The translations under genes and the position numbers were made by a program. Below the pieces are notes generated by a model. That model made no database searches, had not been told where the DNA came from, and saw only the letters and a list, made by a program, of their open reading frames with translations. Shown here in pieces: positions 40,247 through 41,886 of a stretch of DNA of 41,886 nt. Each line of letters begins with the position of its first letter. The first letter of the stretch is position 1. Source of the DNA: Alphaproteobacteria bacterium (GTDB lineage Bacteria > Pseudomonadota > Alphaproteobacteria > Rs-D84); contig JAFGMU010000013.1 of the NCBI GenBank assembly GCA_016927395.1, positions 1-41,886 of the forward strand. Direction: 5' to 3'.

Positions 40247-41310
40247 AAGAAAAAATACTGTGTCTTGGGATTGAATCCAGCTGCGATGAAACATCTGCGG
40301 CGGTGGTTGATTCAGACAGAAATATTTTATCGCACGTGATTTATTCACAAGTTCCCGAACATCAAAAATATGGTGGCGTTGTACCTGAATTAGCTGCACG
40401 TGCACATATTTTAGCAATAGATGAAGTTATAAATAAAACATTATCCGATGCTGGTAAAACTATTTCGGACATTGATGTAATTGCAGCTACTGCTGGACCT
40501 GGTTTAATTGGTGGGGTTTTGGTTGGTTGGATGTCAGCTGTTGGAATTGCACAAAGCACGGGTAAACCATTAGTTGCGGTAAATCATCTAGAAGGACACG
40601 CGTTGGTACCACGTTTGCGCGGTGCATCAGCCGGTGATAATAAAACAGAATCTATCAGTGTTCCATTTCCTTACTTATTGGTTTTGGCCAGTGGTGGTCA
40701 TACTATGATTTTATTGGTCAGTGGTGTTGGAAAATATGAGTTGATTGGTCAGACGCTTGACGACAGTGCCGGTGAGGCATTTGATAAAGTATCAAAAATG
40801 TTGGGTTTGGGATATCCTGGTGGGCCAATTGTGGATACACGTGCACAATCCGGTAATAAAAAAGCATTCAAGTTTCCACGTCCACTGTGTGATAAACCGG
40901 GTTGTGATTTTTCGTTTTCTGGAATAAAAACGGCCGCCAGAACATTTTTGGCAAAATACACAACACAATACACTGATGAATTTATAAATGATTTTTGTGC
41001 ATCATTCCAGGCATCCGTAGTTGATTGTATAATAAATCGTTTGGGTAATGCATTACATGATGAACGCGTTATAAATTCTGCACCAAAAACTTTGGTCGTT
41101 GCTGGTGGTGTAGCCAAGAATTCTGCAATTCGCAGTTCAATGGAAAAAATGGCAACTGAAAATGGAATGATTTTTGCAGCCCCACCATTAAACTTGTGCA
41201 CTGATAATGGTGCAATGATTGCATGGGCTGGAATTGAAAATTATCTGGTTGGTAAAGTTGTAACAGAACCAATTGCCCCCCGCCCCCGCTGGCCATTGAC
41301 AGAATTATAA
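40243..41310 (+). CDS. tsaD: tRNA t6A threonylcarbamoyl transferase TsaD
   Basis: Transfers threonylcarbamoyl to A37 of ANN-decoding tRNAs, with TsaB and TsaE. 355 residues. ASKHA fold with GIESSCDETSAAVV at the start, YGGVVPELAARAH, the metal-binding HLEGH, LLVLASGGHTMI, and CTDNGAMIAWAG near the end. ATP-binding residues intact. Also called gcp/ygjD. It is coupled to the DUF1460 gene. Confidence 0.98.
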   Translation: MKEKILCLGIESSCDETSAAVVDSDRNILSHVIYSQVPEHQKYGGVVPELAARAHILAIDEVINKTLSDAGKTISDIDVIAATAGPGLIGGVLVGWMSAVGIAQSTGKPLVAVNHLEGHALVPRLRGASAGDNKTESISVPFPYLLVLASGGHTMILLVSGVGKYELIGQTLDDSAGEAFDKVSKMLGLGYPGGPIVDTRAQSGNKKAFKFPRPLCDKPGCDFSFSGIKTAARTFLAKYTTQYTDEFINDFCASFQASVVDCIINRLGNALHDERVINSAPKTLVVAGGVAKNSAIRSSMEKMATENGMIFAAPPLNLCTDNGAMIAWAGIENYLVGKVVTEPIAPRPRWPLTEL

Positions 41311-41311
41311 T

Positions 41312-41339
41312 TTGAAATTTTAATTTGGTTTGATATAAT
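41312..41339 (+). promoter_or_regulatory. Promoter of the C-H-D triad gene
   Basis: TTGAAA (41312-41317), 16-base spacer, extended -10 TGATATAAT. The -10 ends seven bases before GTG 41347, so transcription starts at or next to the start codon. Confidence 0.6.
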
Positions 41340-41346
41340 ACAATTC

Positions 41347-41787
41347 GTGATAAAATCAAAAGAAGAATTTTATGTTGGAACACAAAAACTCGTAAAATTA
41401 TCGGGTGATTATAGTTTTATTCAATATAGATTCTCGTTACCTTATATTATAGAAAAATTACGAAGCGCTATCAGCGATGAAAAACTTTATAATATTATGT
41501 TTAATGATAATAAACATAATATGGGAAATGGATTCTGTTTGATTGCAAGTTATTATATTATGAAGAATACAGGTGGTTCCGATATTTGGTCTTTGATTTC
41601 TGGTCCGTTACATTGGTGGCTTATTCATAAACCATCTGGTAAAATTTTTGATATAACTTATGATCAATGGTCAAGATATGATTATTCTAAGGGAAAACTG
41701 GAAACACGTATTGGTAAATCACAGATATTTACGAATGAAGTTGATAAACAAGCAATGTTTTTGGCGAAATATGCAGGACTTGAATAA
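41347..41787 (+). CDS. Cys-His-Asp triad protein, YunG-like, probable leaderless GTG start
   Basis: 147 residues with GTG at 41347, the only in-frame start in the N-terminal region. There is no ribosome binding site. GNGFCLIASYY (Cys64), GPLHWWLIHKPSGKIFDITYDQW (His89, Asp102) give the order and spacing of a papain/transglutaminase-like triad; the pattern resembles YunG-type proteins found in phages and bacteria. Activity and substrate are unknown. xseA follows directly. Confidence 0.7.
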   Translation: MIKSKEEFYVGTQKLVKLSGDYSFIQYRFSLPYIIEKLRSAISDEKLYNIMFNDNKHNMGNGFCLIASYYIMKNTGGSDIWSLISGPLHWWLIHKPSGKIFDITYDQWSRYDYSKGKLETRIGKSQIFTNEVDKQAMFLAKYAGLE

Positions 41788-41886
41788 ATGATACAGAAAC
41801 CAGAACCTTTTGTTAAACCAGATATGATTTTCAGTGTTTCTGATGCGTCTGCTCTGTTAAAGGGTGTTGTTGAAACTGCTTTTCCA
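41788..41886 (+). CDS. xseA: Exodeoxyribonuclease VII large subunit, partial
   Basis: The first 33 residues only; the gene runs off the window. It begins right after the previous stop (TAAATG). FSVSDASALLKGVVETAF matches the XseA N-terminus (FSVSELSxALKxxVExxF), the OB-fold that binds single-stranded DNA. Confidence 0.8.
   Translation, partial: MIQKPEPFVKPDMIFSVSDASALLKGVVETAFP

Noticed and set aside
1-41886. Insertion sequences, integrases, prophage or CRISPR loci
   Set aside because: No transposase, integrase, terminal inverted repeats with target duplications, or repeat-spacer arrays were seen.

Overview
The window looks like a piece of chromosome from an AT-rich, gene-dense alphaproteobacterium. 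The evidence is indirect but consistent. The DnaE PHP domain carries the degenerate HLRIHS and TDTN motifs usual in that class. The gene order ruvB, ybgC, tolQ, tolR, tolA is typical of it. There is a DUF2155 protein, an alphaproteobacterial-type XRE regulator, and a dnaK promoter that fits the alphaproteobacterial RpoH pattern. The many secreted, cysteine-rich GYYCP-repeat proteins and the AT bias suggest an uncultured host- or gut-associated lineage; that part is inference. TGA, TAA and TAG all act as stops, and Trp is TGG, so the code is standard.

Layout. 1-4.8 kb (minus): a secreted protein, then a two-component pair and argS. 4.8-9.6 kb (plus): an eight-gene operon with a catalytically degraded alpha/beta hydrolase, ruvB, a Nudix hydrolase, ybgC, tolQ, a GNAT gene, tolR and tolA. 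It ends in a terminator shared with the convergent RNase P RNA gene (9643-9933, minus). 10.0-14.1 kb: two tandem secreted cysteine-rich repeat proteins with a common C-terminal domain. 14.5-21.4 kb: secA, dnaE, rsmH. 21.4-26.3 kb: a CPVC membrane protein with a helical partner, then two secreted cysteine-containing proteins. 26.3-30.1 kb: an XRE regulator with an operator-like site, gpmI, tadA divergent from rsmD, and rplY. 30.1-34.2 kb: dnaK behind an RpoH-like promoter, then a minus-strand pair of an unusual phosphofructokinase and a HExxH protein. 34.2-35.9 kb: a LysM protein, a small ORF and tRNA-Gly(CCC). 36.0-41.9 kb: a structured leader, a small ORF, rpsP, rimM, a small Cys protein, trmD, rplS, DUF2155, a small membrane protein, a DUF1460 amidase-like protein, tsaD, a C-H-D triad protein and the start of xseA.

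Together the genes cover translation and tRNA modification (argS, tadA, rsmD, rsmH, rplY, rpsP, rimM, trmD, rplS, tsaD, rnpB, tRNA), DNA replication and repair (dnaE, ruvB, xseA), glycolysis (pfk, gpmI), chaperone and secretion functions (dnaK, secA), and envelope maintenance (Tol, LysM, DUF1460, secreted Cys-rich proteins).

Most of the window is ordinary housekeeping. The parts most worth a second look are the secreted cysteine-rich repeat pair with its conserved C-terminal domain, the remodelled Tol operon (short TolQ, GNAT insertion, no tolB/pal), the active-site-less hydrolase behind a promoter-embedded palindrome upstream of ruvB, the phosphofructokinase with altered catalytic residues coupled to a HExxH protein, the structured leader upstream of rpsP, and several genes that look leaderless.
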